63,805 nt of DNA from Gemmatimonadetes bacterium bin94 (GTDB taxonomy: Bacteria > Gemmatimonadota > Gemmatimonadetes > Longimicrobiales > Gaopeijiaceae), in the NCBI GenBank assembly GCA_002238865.1, contig MPNE01000022.1, positions 1 through 63,805 on the forward strand, read 5' to 3'. Made by a program: the position numbers and the translations under genes. Positions 29,774-37,965 of the stretch are shown here, one piece after another (positions within the stretch are counted from its first letter, which is position 1; each line of letters starts with the position of its first letter). The notes under the pieces are model-generated. The model saw only the letters and a list, made by a program, of their open reading frames with translations, made no database searches and was not told the origin of the DNA.

Positions 29774-30362
29774 ATCCGTAGGCCGCGCAGTTTTCCTGTT
29801 CGAAAGGGCCGTGGCCGGCCATGGTGTGCATCATGCCGCTGCGGGACATGCCGCGGATGATGATCGGGCCGCTCCACATGGAGGCCGCGGGGTCGAAGGC
29901 CGGCTCCAGGGTGACCACCACGAGGAACTTGTTCCAGATCACCTTGCCGGAAAACCCGGCCGGGTCGGTCATTTCGCCTATCTGCACGACGTGGTCCAGT
30001 TCGGGGGTGCTCGCCCACACCACGTAGGCGCCGCCCCGCGCCGGGCCCAGGCGCTCGAAGCGCACCGTGAAGTCGTACTGGTAGCTGCCGTCCGGACCGA
30101 GCGCGACGCCGTACGGCGACTGGGCGAAGGCGACTTCCCCGACGCCGGTCGCGTTTCCGGTCCCCGGAACGCGCCGGGTGGAGACCATCGGGAACCGGTA
30201 GTACTCGGGCCCCTCCACGAAGCCGCACACGCCGACGTCCTCAGCCACCTCGGCCGGCGGGCCGGCCACTCGCTCCGGGCTCTCGGGGTTCCGGGTCGGC
30301 GCGGCGACGATCAACACCGCCGCCAGCGCCGCAAAACCGCCCAGTCCGCCTGATCCGGTCAT
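29766..30362 (-). CDS. Secreted protein of unknown function, beside the multicopper oxidase
   Basis: The 198-residue protein has a short hydrophobic N terminus (GGFAALAAVLIVAAPT) that could be a signal or an anchor. The rest is beta-rich with no family I know. The C terminus has a Met/His cluster (GMSRSGMMHTMAGHG), similar in flavour to the Met-rich region of the oxidase, which suggests copper binding as an inference. The ATG is 28 bases past the LVIVD gene and the stop overlaps the oxidase start. Confidence 0.7.
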   Translation of the reverse strand: MTGSGGLGGFAALAAVLIVAAPTRNPESPERVAGPPAEVAEDVGVCGFVEGPEYYRFPMVSTRRVPGTGNATGVGEVAFAQSPYGVALGPDGSYQYDFTVRFERLGPARGGAYVVWASTPELDHVVQIGEMTDPAGFSGKVIWNKFLVVVTLEPAFDPAASMWSGPIIIRGMSRSGMMHTMAGHGPFEQENCAAYGYE

Positions 30363-30390
30363 CCTGTTTCGCCTCCGACCGCCCGGACCG

Positions 30391-31728
30391 TCAGCTGATC
30401 GGCCGCTTGACCGGCCCGTTCTCCCAGTCCTGGGCCGACGAGATATTGGGCACGCCCCAGTCCTCGCCGTTCCAGCCGCTGAATCCTTCCATGCGGAAGG
30501 TCCAGAAGCCGGTGGACATGTCGCTGACCACGATCAGGCCGTCTGCGTTGCGGACGTCGATTCCGAAGGCGCCGTTGAAGACCGCTGGGCGGTCCCTGTT
30601 GGGCGAGCCGATGTAGGTGTCGTAGTAGCCGACCGTGACCGGGTTCTCGGGGTCCATGAGCGAGAAGATCTGCAGGCCGTCGAGGTAGCCCGACGCGAAG
30701 ACGTAGGGCCAGCGGACCTCGTGGTTGTGCACCAGGTTCTGCCAGTCGGCGGTCCACGCGGAGATCGGCCGGTTGATGTTGGTAACCTCGCCGTCGAGCG
30801 CGGGCTGCAGGTCGAAGATGCGGATCGGGGCGTACTGGTACTCGGTCTCGGCAATCGCGTAGCGGCCATCGGGGCTGGGCGTGAAGGTGTGGCCGCCCCG
30901 CACCCCGCTGACGCCCGCGAGCGAGATGCGAAGTTCGGGGTTTTCGAGATCGGTGACGTCGTAGATGTAGTAGCCGCCCGTGCCGCCGCCGTAGAAGCGG
31001 TCCTCGCCGGTGTCGGGGTGGTAGCCGACGTAGAAGTCGTGGTATCCCCTGCCCGCTCGGTCGGCTTCCGTCTCGGGGACGGGCACGCGGCCCGCGTGGG
31101 CGTTTTCGAGGTCGCCCGCAACAACCTTGCCCAGATCGTAGACCTGGGCGAAGGGGCCGCGAATGGTCGTGAAGAGGAGGACGCGGCCGTCCGAGTGCTT
31201 GTAGATGAAGATGTTGTGGAAACCGCCCGGCATGTCGGGCTCTCGGAGTCTGGCCACTTCGCGAACGGTGGATGCGTCGGGGAGACCGGTCACGTCGAAG
31301 ACGACCGCGCCCAGATCCGTGTTCGGGCCACCCTGCCCGAACTGCAGCGACTGCACCACGTAGTACCGGTCGTCGATCTTGAAGTGCTTCACGTCCATGC
31401 CGCCGGTGCGCATGTGGAGGTCCTGGTTCTCGATCCTCCATTCGTACAGGAGTTCCGGGTGCTCCGGATCGGCGATGGAGATGATGTCGAGACCCTTCGG
31501 CCCGGTGTCGCCGTACACCATGCGCGCGACGTAGGCGTAGGGGCGATCAAGCTCCTGCTCCATGTCCAGGTCGGCCACCGACAGGCGCGGTCCCAGCGGG
31601 ATGTGGCCCAGGATCTCCATGTTGTCGCTGCCGGGCTTGGACGCCGTCCACTGGGCCTGGGCGGCGGGGGCGGCGGTCAGCAGGACGGCGGCGGCTAGGG
31701 CGGGAACGAGGGTGGCTCTACGCGACAT
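30391..31728 (-). CDS. Secreted LVIVD-repeat-type beta-propeller protein
   Basis: The 445-residue protein has a clear signal peptide (RRATLVPALAAAVLLTAAPAAQA). The mature part has repeated strand motifs ending in (V/I)xDVTxLxNP or ISIADPEHPELL, characteristic of LVIVD propellers. His residues occur in several blades (GGFHNIFIYKH, YHDFYVGYHPD, VHNHEVRW). The start at 31728 gives the signal peptide with a GGAGAG site; upstream frame to 31818 is unlikely. It opens the group of three secreted genes ending in the multicopper oxidase. Confidence 0.82.
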   Translation of the reverse strand: MSRRATLVPALAAAVLLTAAPAAQAQWTASKPGSDNMEILGHIPLGPRLSVADLDMEQELDRPYAYVARMVYGDTGPKGLDIISIADPEHPELLYEWRIENQDLHMRTGGMDVKHFKIDDRYYVVQSLQFGQGGPNTDLGAVVFDVTGLPDASTVREVARLREPDMPGGFHNIFIYKHSDGRVLLFTTIRGPFAQVYDLGKVVAGDLENAHAGRVPVPETEADRAGRGYHDFYVGYHPDTGEDRFYGGGTGGYYIYDVTDLENPELRISLAGVSGVRGGHTFTPSPDGRYAIAETEYQYAPIRIFDLQPALDGEVTNINRPISAWTADWQNLVHNHEVRWPYVFASGYLDGLQIFSLMDPENPVTVGYYDTYIGSPNRDRPAVFNGAFGIDVRNADGLIVVSDMSTGFWTFRMEGFSGWNGEDWGVPNISSAQDWENGPVKRPIS

Positions 31729-31837
31729 GACAACTCTCCGTGGCTGGCGGTCGGCCGGGTTGGCGAGGCTCCGGCCAGGGGAAAAAGCTACTGCCGTCGC
31801 CGGGGCCGGGGCAATCACGGCCGGGTGCGGCCGACCC

Positions 31838-32488
31838 TCAGAACGGCCACCGCTGCGCCGCCATCACCGCGGCGGTGGCCCCGGCGGCGGTCGACACCAC
31901 GATGTTCCAGGCTCGTTCGGGGACGGAGAAACCGCGCGCAGCGATGAACGCGGCGATGACGAGAACGGCCGCCACGACGATCTGGGCGAGTTCCAGGCCG
32001 ATGTTGAAGGACAGCAGCGGGACGAGGATGTCACGCTCCTGGCCCAGCGCCAGTCGGAGGAAGTTCGAGAAGCCGAGGCCGTGGATGACGCCGAAGAGGA
32101 GGGCTGCCGCGTAACGGGAACGGCGTTCCGCGCGGCGGGTGTCGGCGGCTTTGGAGGGGCGCCCCCCGCGTTTGGCGGCTTTGCCTGCGCGGCGACGCGG
32201 AGGACCGTGGCGCTGGACCACGATCAGGTTGAACACGGCCGTGGCTACGATCGTCACCGGGATGAGGAACTCCACGATACCCGAATCGACGCGTACGAGC
32301 CGCAGCGTGGCCACCGCGAGCGACACGGAGTGCCCGATCGTGAACGCCGTGACGAGGATCAGCAGCTCGCGCCACCGCGCCAGGGTGTAGGCCGCGCAGA
32401 GCACCGCCAGGAAGAGGATGTGGTCGTAGCCCTGAAGGTCGAGGAGGTGCTCGAAGCCGAGCCGCAGGTAGACGGTGAAGGTGGTCAT
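31838..32488 (-). CDS. HupE/UreJ-family membrane protein
   Basis: The 216-residue protein has about six membrane segments. Motifs GYDHILFLAVL (about 20-30), FTIGHSVSLA (about 47-56) and FGVIHGLGFSNFL (about 133-145) match the HupE_UreJ_2 pattern, in which His residues may bind nickel or another metal. A basic cytoplasmic insert (RHGPPRRRAGKAAKRGG) splits the protein after segment three. Its ATG overlaps the PHP gene stop (ATGA). The transported or sensed metal is unknown; a copper or nickel link with the downstream oxidase is inference. Confidence 0.85.
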   Translation of the reverse strand: MTTFTVYLRLGFEHLLDLQGYDHILFLAVLCAAYTLARWRELLILVTAFTIGHSVSLAVATLRLVRVDSGIVEFLIPVTIVATAVFNLIVVQRHGPPRRRAGKAAKRGGRPSKAADTRRAERRSRYAAALLFGVIHGLGFSNFLRLALGQERDILVPLLSFNIGLELAQIVVAAVLVIAAFIAARGFSVPERAWNIVVSTAAGATAAVMAAQRWPF

Positions 32489-33816
32489 GGCGCGGTGCGT
32501 TGCGGGGTGAGGGGGGCGCAGCGACGGATGGCCGCGCGCACGGCCACCCATGTGGCGATCCAGACGAGCCACGACATCCGCTCGGCCATGCTCAACATGC
32601 GGAAATGCTCCCAGAGCAGCCACGGGACGGTCGCCGCCAGCTTGACCACCGAATCATCATGGTACGGCATCCTGCGCTCCACCACCGTGACCGCGCGGCG
32701 CCGCTGGGCGTGCAGCACGGCCTCGACGGCGTCTCCGAGCCGGGACGGGGTCATGCCCTGCCAGCCCGGGACGCGCATCACGCTCCAGGCCGGGACGGTT
32801 CGTCCCCACCCGTGGAGGTTCGCGCCCGCCACCACCGCCAGATCCATCGAGTCGGCGAGTGCGAGGATCTCGCCGCGCTCGCCCCGGGCCTGCTCCAGGC
32901 CGCGCGGCGCGCCGTCGCTCAGCTCCACGCCGACCACACCAGCCGGGAAGCCGGGCGCAAGCGGCACGATCCGGTCGAGCGCCCCCGGGATCGTGTACAG
33001 CATGGTGGCGGGCGCCGCGCCCCGCCCCCGCGCGGCGGCGATCGAGTCAGGGTCGAGGTGGTGCCAGGTGCCGTCCAGCGCGAAGAGATAGCGGTCGCGG
33101 TCACCCAGGATGTTCGTGTGCCGGTTGCGGAGCCGCACCTCCATGCCGCCCAGCAGCACGGTGCGCTCGCCCGCCCGCTCCGGGTTGGCGGGCAGCGCGT
33201 CGTCCACACCCGCCCAGGTGTAGTGATCGGTGATGTAGGCCGCACCGAAGCCGCCGGCCTCGTGCCATGCGCGGTTCCTCGCGGCGGTGAAGCGGGACCA
33301 GCCGTCGTGGGAGTGGTTCGTGTGCGAATGGAAGTCCACCGCGAGGAGATCGGGGTCGGCGAGCCGGATCGCGGTCATGGGGCGCGGGATGAGGGCCGCG
33401 GCGGCGTAGAAGCCGAGCAGGGCGGCGAGCGCGACGGCGGCGCGGAGGACTTCCCGAGCGGCGAGGCGCGGCAGGGAGGGGCGCGGGGTGCCCGGGGCGG
33501 CCGAACGGGTGCGCCTGCGCGAGGCACGGGCCGCGGCGAGGCGGTGGGCGGCGTACAGGACGATCAAGGTCAGCACCAGCGCGTAGTGCTGTCGCAGCGC
33601 GAGGAGGGACACGCCGTCGAAGAGGCCGAAGAGGGGTGCGCCGAGGAGGTAGCCGAACGGCTGGTGGAGGGGGGCGGGGGGGGGGGGGGGGGGGAGGGGC
33701 GGGTGGGTGGCGGCGTCTTGCAGGGCGGGGATGGAGGTAAGCGCGGAGACGGCCACCAGACAGGCGAGGAGGATGGGGGCCCGGGAGGGGCGCCAGATCG
33801 GCCGGGGCAGGCTCAC
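32485..33816 (-). CDS. Membrane-anchored PHP-domain metallohydrolase (CehA/McbA-like)
   Basis: The 443-residue protein has three N-terminal membrane segments (about 14-33, 52-95, and 115-145), the first followed by a poly-Pro run (residues 39-47). The PHP domain begins with DFHSHTNHSHDGW (about 160), then AYITDHYTW, GGMEVRLR, GVVGVELSDG and VVAGANLHGWGR, giving the His/Asp/Glu metal ligands. A last membrane segment ends the protein (SWLVWIATWVAVRAAI). The GTG start at 33816 overlaps the hipA stop as GTGA, giving translational coupling. PHP enzymes hydrolyse phosphoesters; the substrate is unknown. The poly-Pro run lies in a 19-G tract. Confidence 0.85.
   Translation of the reverse strand: MSLPRPIWRPSRAPILLACLVAVSALTSIPALQDAATHPPLPPPPPPAPLHQPFGYLLGAPLFGLFDGVSLLALRQHYALVLTLIVLYAAHRLAAARASRRRTRSAAPGTPRPSLPRLAAREVLRAAVALAALLGFYAAAALIPRPMTAIRLADPDLLAVDFHSHTNHSHDGWSRFTAARNRAWHEAGGFGAAYITDHYTWAGVDDALPANPERAGERTVLLGGMEVRLRNRHTNILGDRDRYLFALDGTWHHLDPDSIAAARGRGAAPATMLYTIPGALDRIVPLAPGFPAGVVGVELSDGAPRGLEQARGERGEILALADSMDLAVVAGANLHGWGRTVPAWSVMRVPGWQGMTPSRLGDAVEAVLHAQRRRAVTVVERRMPYHDDSVVKLAATVPWLLWEHFRMLSMAERMSWLVWIATWVAVRAAIRRCAPLTPQRTAP
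33676..33694. repeat. 19-base G homopolymer in the PHP hydrolase gene
   Basis: Nineteen consecutive G on the plus strand, encoding part of the poly-Pro run after the first membrane segment of the PHP protein. The reading frame is intact at this length. Confidence 0.9.
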
Positions 33817-35108
33817 GGCACCGTCCTGGCCAGCAGGGTCGCCCGGTTTTCGACCCGCGCCGCCTGCTTCGCCAGGGCGTCCTGGTCCAGGCCGGGCAAC
33901 ACGAGTGCTTCCGCAACGGCGCTGCTTCGTTCGCTGGCCTGGTCGCACAGCTCCCCGACCCGCTGTCGGACGAAGGGGGCACCCAGGCCGCACTGACGGG
34001 CGAACCGGTCCCAGTCGCCGTGCCGGAACTCCTGCAGCGTACCGCGACCCGCGACTTTCATGGCCAACCTGGTCGAGAACCGAGGATAGGCAATCGTGGA
34101 CAGCAGGTCATACAGCGGCGCGAGTCCCACATCACCGTCCGGTTGCCGGAGAAGACTGTAGTTCTTGCCGTGAGCATCGGCGTTACCGAGCAGGACCTGG
34201 AGGATCGCCGCGTCAAGCAGCCCGAGCACCGCGATTGCGGGACGTGTGCAAACCCGCCGGATCAGGTCGAAGCAATGCGGAGATCCTGGGCCCCCGTCCG
34301 CAGCATACTTCCGCTGCGGAACGATCCCGAGTGCCTGGCAGAAATCCTCCTGATGCAGGCGCTTCACAGGTCCCTGCGGGGCAGGCAGGCGGTCGTAGCG
34401 CTCCACCAGCAGATATGGCATGCCGGCCACCACTCGCGGTCGCACCGGCGCCACGGCCAGTCCCAGGTCGGCGGCAAGGCACATCGCAAACGCTTCGTTC
34501 TCGGTTGTGGCTTCGAGACCAAGCATGGGGGGTTTGAGAATATGAGTCGTCGCCTGGCCGGGCACCGGGAGAGCGATCCGCCCGTGGACCAATACGACCG
34601 GGATCTTGGACTGTGCGCCCGCCAGGGACATGCGCAGGCCGTCCGCCGCACCCCGAACGTGCGAACCGGGGCCCTTCGCGATCCCGGTTAGAAACGGGCG
34701 CTGCCGGATCGTCTCCAGCACGCCGGCGAGTTCGTCGACCGAGAGGGCTTCCGGTACCGGTTCGGTCTCCGTGTCGCGTGGATCTTCGCCCTCCGGCAAC
34801 AACGAGAGCGCACCTGCTACCTCCGCTCCCAATCCGGCCAGCAACCGAAAGGTGTTGGCGGGCGACACCCCGAGTCCGGCAGCGGCACCGTCGCGTTGTG
34901 TACCCTCCGGCAACAGGCCCTCGAAGAACGGAAGGCAAAGCCGGGGACTGAAACTCTCCGGTCCCTTGGGCAACGAAAAGGAGATCGGCGGTGTCGCGGT
35001 GTCCTGGATCCAGTCACGGTCGTACGTGAAGCGCGCCGCGCCGTGGCGATGCAGGGAAAGCGAACCGACGATCGCGCTGTCCCACCAGACGGTCAGAGAA
35101 TCCGTCAT
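33813..35108 (-). CDS. hipA: HipA-family Ser/Thr kinase toxin
   Basis: The 431-residue protein has the HipA layout: N-terminal subdomain (about 1-110, with FSPRLCLPFFEGLLPEG), the P-loop/ejection segment SLAGAQSKIP (about 161-170, its Ser 161 corresponds to the autophosphorylated Ser of E. coli HipA), THILKP (178-183), the hinge YLLVERYDR (222-230), LHQEDFCQALG, the catalytic NADAHGKNYSLL (309-320) and the DFG-equivalent PLYDLLST (331-338). All catalytic residues are present, so the kinase is probably active. Family members phosphorylate tRNA synthetases such as GltX. It overlaps hipB by ATGA and the PHP gene by GTGA. Confidence 0.96.
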   Translation of the reverse strand: MTDSLTVWWDSAIVGSLSLHRHGAARFTYDRDWIQDTATPPISFSLPKGPESFSPRLCLPFFEGLLPEGTQRDGAAAGLGVSPANTFRLLAGLGAEVAGALSLLPEGEDPRDTETEPVPEALSVDELAGVLETIRQRPFLTGIAKGPGSHVRGAADGLRMSLAGAQSKIPVVLVHGRIALPVPGQATTHILKPPMLGLEATTENEAFAMCLAADLGLAVAPVRPRVVAGMPYLLVERYDRLPAPQGPVKRLHQEDFCQALGIVPQRKYAADGGPGSPHCFDLIRRVCTRPAIAVLGLLDAAILQVLLGNADAHGKNYSLLRQPDGDVGLAPLYDLLSTIAYPRFSTRLAMKVAGRGTLQEFRHGDWDRFARQCGLGAPFVRQRVGELCDQASERSSAVAEALVLPGLDQDALAKQAARVENRATLLARTVP

Positions 35109-35392
35109 TCGTAGGAGAACCGCTGCGGGTCGGCCCCATCTGCTTCCGCGACAGCCTCCGACCCCGCTCCCTCACTCGTAGCGGTCGCGCCCCCGGGCAA
35201 CTCCACACGCACCGTGCAACCGAGTGTATCGAGCACGGCGAGCACCTTCTCGAGCCGAACCGTCGCCTTGCCCCTCTCCAGTTCGGAGACAAACCGTACG
35301 CCGACGCCCGCAGCTCCCGCCAGTTGATCCTGGCGGAGGCCCTGGGCCTTCCGGGCCGCGCGCACGATCTGTCCAATCTCCGCAGGAGTCAT
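35105..35392 (-). CDS. hipB: HipB-like antitoxin, XRE-family DNA-binding protein
   Basis: This is a 95-residue protein with a helix-turn-helix (about residues 5-60, RKAQGLRQDQLAGAAGVGVRFVSELERGK) and a flexible acidic tail (about 72-95), as in HipB. I chose the ATG at 35392; the longer open frame to 35473 would cross the first operator-like palindrome. It should neutralise HipA and repress the operon by binding the palindromes upstream. The last residues include SYE, not the C-terminal Trp of E. coli HipB. Confidence 0.94.
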   Translation of the reverse strand: MTPAEIGQIVRAARKAQGLRQDQLAGAAGVGVRFVSELERGKATVRLEKVLAVLDTLGCTVRVELPGGATATSEGAGSEAVAEADGADPQRFSYE

Positions 35393-35434
35393 TCGCTCAC
35401 CATCCCCGTTTGGCCCATTCGCGCCCCGATTATT

Positions 35435-35594
35435 CCCGAACGGTAAAATCGCCTCGGAATGATGGCTAGTCAACCCCCTGCTGTCCCGAACGGGAAAAAA
35501 CTATGGCGAGCGGCGAGCTCGCGCCGTCCTATTTCCCGATCGGGACAAATCGATACCAAAGCACACCGCATGACCCGAAAGTTGCCCGATCGGG
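35435..35594 (-). promoter_or_regulatory. Four 50-bp-spaced CCCGANCGGG palindromes, putative HipB operators
   Basis: The core CCCGAACGGT/CCCGAACGGG/CCCGATCGGG/CCCGATCGGG starts at 35435, 35485, 35535 and 35585, exactly 50 bases apart. Copies 2-4 are perfect 10-bp palindromes with AT-rich flanks (TTTCCCGATCGGGACAA type); copy 1 has one mismatch. On the minus strand a possible promoter is TTGACT (35473-35468) and GATTTT (35450-35445) with a 17-base spacer, so copy 1 would cover the start of transcription and copy 2 would sit just upstream of the -35. Copy 4 begins 15 bases after the end of the DUF5916 gene. Confidence 0.85.
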
Positions 35595-35599
35595 AAAAC

Positions 35600-37960
35600 T
35601 CACCCCCCCGTAAACGTGTGCGAATACTTGACCAGGATCGCCCTGCCTGCCGACAGCGGCCGCCTCGGACCCAGCCCGTCGTCGCGCTCGCCGAAGAATC
35701 CCTCGTTGTAGACAATCCAGAGGTCGGTGCCTTCGCGGAAGTGGTAGCGGAAACGCACGTTGAGGCTGGTCTCCGCCGTCGCGCTGTTGTACTGGCCGAA
35801 GGTGGTCATCGAGACGCGGGGATTGAGCGCGGTCTTGATCCTCAGGCGCCCGAGCTGCGTGGTGGTGCCGACTTCCCGGTCGGCGAAATCGAGGCGGTTC
35901 ACCTCGTAGCCGCCCTCCAGCTCCAGGTACTTCGACACGACCCACGCGGGGGCCAGTGACAGGCTGACGCGGGTTCCGCCGTAGAAACTCCCCACCGAGG
36001 CATCGAATTCTCCCCGGAAAAGGGAGCTGCGGGGGAGTCTGAGCATGGCAGTCGCCTCGTGGAACCAGTACTCGCCCGCAGGAATGACCACATCGGAGAT
36101 CGAGAACGCATCGCGGACGCTCTCGAAGCTGGACAGGGTGCCGACGAGCAGGTTTGACCCGTCTCTGAACTCGAATTCGATCTCGGGCTTGATCTCCCGT
36201 GACTCGGGCGTTCGGTCTGCGTTGCGGAAGTACTGCGCCGTACTGAACTGAAGTGCGCGCGCGACCAGCGGCGACGTGGCATCCCGCAACTGACGGTAGC
36301 GAAGTTGACCGCCGCCGTACGCGAAGTCCTTGCGCAGCTGAAAACCGAGTCCGGGCAGGTAGTCGGCACCCACCCTAATCCCCTCGGCGTAGTACGAGAA
36401 TCCGTCATCCCGGCGGCGCTCCAGACGGGCCCTCGCGAGCCCCGATTCCAGCCCCCCCGTCTGGTCGGCTGCCTCGTCGAAGGTGTGCGCCCACTGCAGG
36501 ATCAGGTATTCGTTGCCCAGCCACCGCAGAACCGCGTCCAGCCCATAGGCGGTGTTGTTGCGACCCTTCGTCCCCAGGCGCGTGGTGAGCATGCCGCCGA
36601 TGCTCGAATAGTCGTCCAGGACCTGCTGGCGCAGGCGTACCACCCCCACGTTCTCCGAGGACCGGTCGCCGTGCGGGGCGGTCTGCATGCTGAGGACACC
36701 GAAGTCGGTCCCGGCCAACCTGCCCACCGCGCGGCCGCCCCCGTAGATGCGCACGATTTCGCCCTGGTCCAGCCCAATCCGCCGGCTGTGAAAGAGCCGG
36801 TTGAACATGCCGCCGGTGTTGAAGTCGAAGGTGGAGGCGCGTTCCTGGAAGAACTGTCGCTTCTCCGGGAAGAACAGCGCGAAACGTGTAAGGTTGATCT
36901 GCTGATCGTCGGCCTCGACCTGCGCGAAGTCGGTATTCACCGTCAAGTCGAGCGCCAGGTTCGAGGTCGGGGAGTACTTGAGGTCGATCCCCGCCTCGGT
37001 CGTTGGGTCGCGCTCGCTGCGCCATTCTGCCCGCGGCACGTCGGGCGGCTCCGCCAGCATCGGGGTCTGCTTGAAGCCGGCCAGGGAAAACGGTGTCAGG
37101 TACACCGGCGTCGACTGCTGCACATCGCGCAGCACAACGCGCTGAGCCCGCGAAGGCTTCGCGAAGCCCAAGCGGCCCCAGCCGGGTTCGATGGGCGGGA
37201 AGGTCTGACGCTCGTTCTTGCGCGGCACCACCCGGTAGGCGATGAGCCCCATGGTGACCTCGCCATCCGTGACCTGAAAGCCAAGGGTCGAGAAGGGAAT
37301 CCTGAACTCGGCGAACCAGCCTTCGCCGGTCTGGGTGGTGGCCACGTCCCAGTGCGAATTCCATTCCCAGTTCATCGGCATTCCGCTGGTGAACTCGGCG
37401 TCGTTGGACATCGTCCGGTCCTGCCGCACTCCCGCCGGGTTGGCGACGAACCAGACCGCGGTCTCGTAGTCGTTGTAGCTGTCGATGACCACCGCGAGGA
37501 TGTCGTCGCCGCTGTACTGGTCGCGATACAGGGTGCCGGTGCGGACCTGTGAGGGTTCGGAGTCGTACATGCGACCCGAGACGTAGAGATAGCGGTCGTC
37601 GTGCGCGACCCGGATCTCGGTCTCTTCGGTGAGCCGGCCGCGAAAGTTGGGCGTGTACATGGTCATCGCGAAGGGCGCGACCTGGTCCCAGGCCGCCTCG
37701 TCCACGATGCCGTCGAGCTCGATCTCGCCCGCCAGGCGGGGAATGGTGATGGGCGAGCCGGGCGAAGGTTCGACCGGGCGGAGCTGCCCCTGCAGGCCGG
37801 CGGGCATCGTCAGCAGTGCCGCGATGGTGGTCCAGGCCGCGATGATGGGCCGGGCCGCGATGGTCGGCCGGGCCGGAAGAGTGCTGGGGTTCACGTTGTC
37901 GAGTGCTTTGGCATGGGTGGCGTAGCTGGTGCGGGGAAGGTCGCGCACCGGTGATAACAT
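35600..37960 (-). CDS. DUF5916 domain protein with CBM9-like N-terminal domain
   Basis: The protein is up to 786 residues. After a signal-like segment (about 35-57, ending LQGQ) it has a carbohydrate-binding-9-like domain (about 70-250; ELDGIVDEAAWDQV, RVAHDDRYLYVSGRMYD, WFAEFRIPFSTLGF) and then the DUF5916 beta-barrel-like region (FFPEKRQFFQERASTFDF and repeated strands to the C terminus). Such proteins are outer-membrane or surface proteins common in Bacteroidota and Gemmatimonadota. The ATG at 37960 is only five bases from the divergent hydrolase ATG, so GTG 37894, just before the signal segment, may be the real start. Function unknown. Confidence 0.85.
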   Translation of the reverse strand: MLSPVRDLPRTSYATHAKALDNVNPSTLPARPTIAARPIIAAWTTIAALLTMPAGLQGQLRPVEPSPGSPITIPRLAGEIELDGIVDEAAWDQVAPFAMTMYTPNFRGRLTEETEIRVAHDDRYLYVSGRMYDSEPSQVRTGTLYRDQYSGDDILAVVIDSYNDYETAVWFVANPAGVRQDRTMSNDAEFTSGMPMNWEWNSHWDVATTQTGEGWFAEFRIPFSTLGFQVTDGEVTMGLIAYRVVPRKNERQTFPPIEPGWGRLGFAKPSRAQRVVLRDVQQSTPVYLTPFSLAGFKQTPMLAEPPDVPRAEWRSERDPTTEAGIDLKYSPTSNLALDLTVNTDFAQVEADDQQINLTRFALFFPEKRQFFQERASTFDFNTGGMFNRLFHSRRIGLDQGEIVRIYGGGRAVGRLAGTDFGVLSMQTAPHGDRSSENVGVVRLRQQVLDDYSSIGGMLTTRLGTKGRNNTAYGLDAVLRWLGNEYLILQWAHTFDEAADQTGGLESGLARARLERRRDDGFSYYAEGIRVGADYLPGLGFQLRKDFAYGGGQLRYRQLRDATSPLVARALQFSTAQYFRNADRTPESREIKPEIEFEFRDGSNLLVGTLSSFESVRDAFSISDVVIPAGEYWFHEATAMLRLPRSSLFRGEFDASVGSFYGGTRVSLSLAPAWVVSKYLELEGGYEVNRLDFADREVGTTTQLGRLRIKTALNPRVSMTTFGQYNSATAETSLNVRFRYHFREGTDLWIVYNEGFFGERDDGLGPRRPLSAGRAILVKYSHTFTGG

Positions 37961-37965
37961 ACTTC

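Noticed and set aside
35459-35959. Plus-strand open frame starting between the hip operators
   Set aside because: It runs antisense through the DUF5916 gene, has no ribosome binding site and no recognisable domain.
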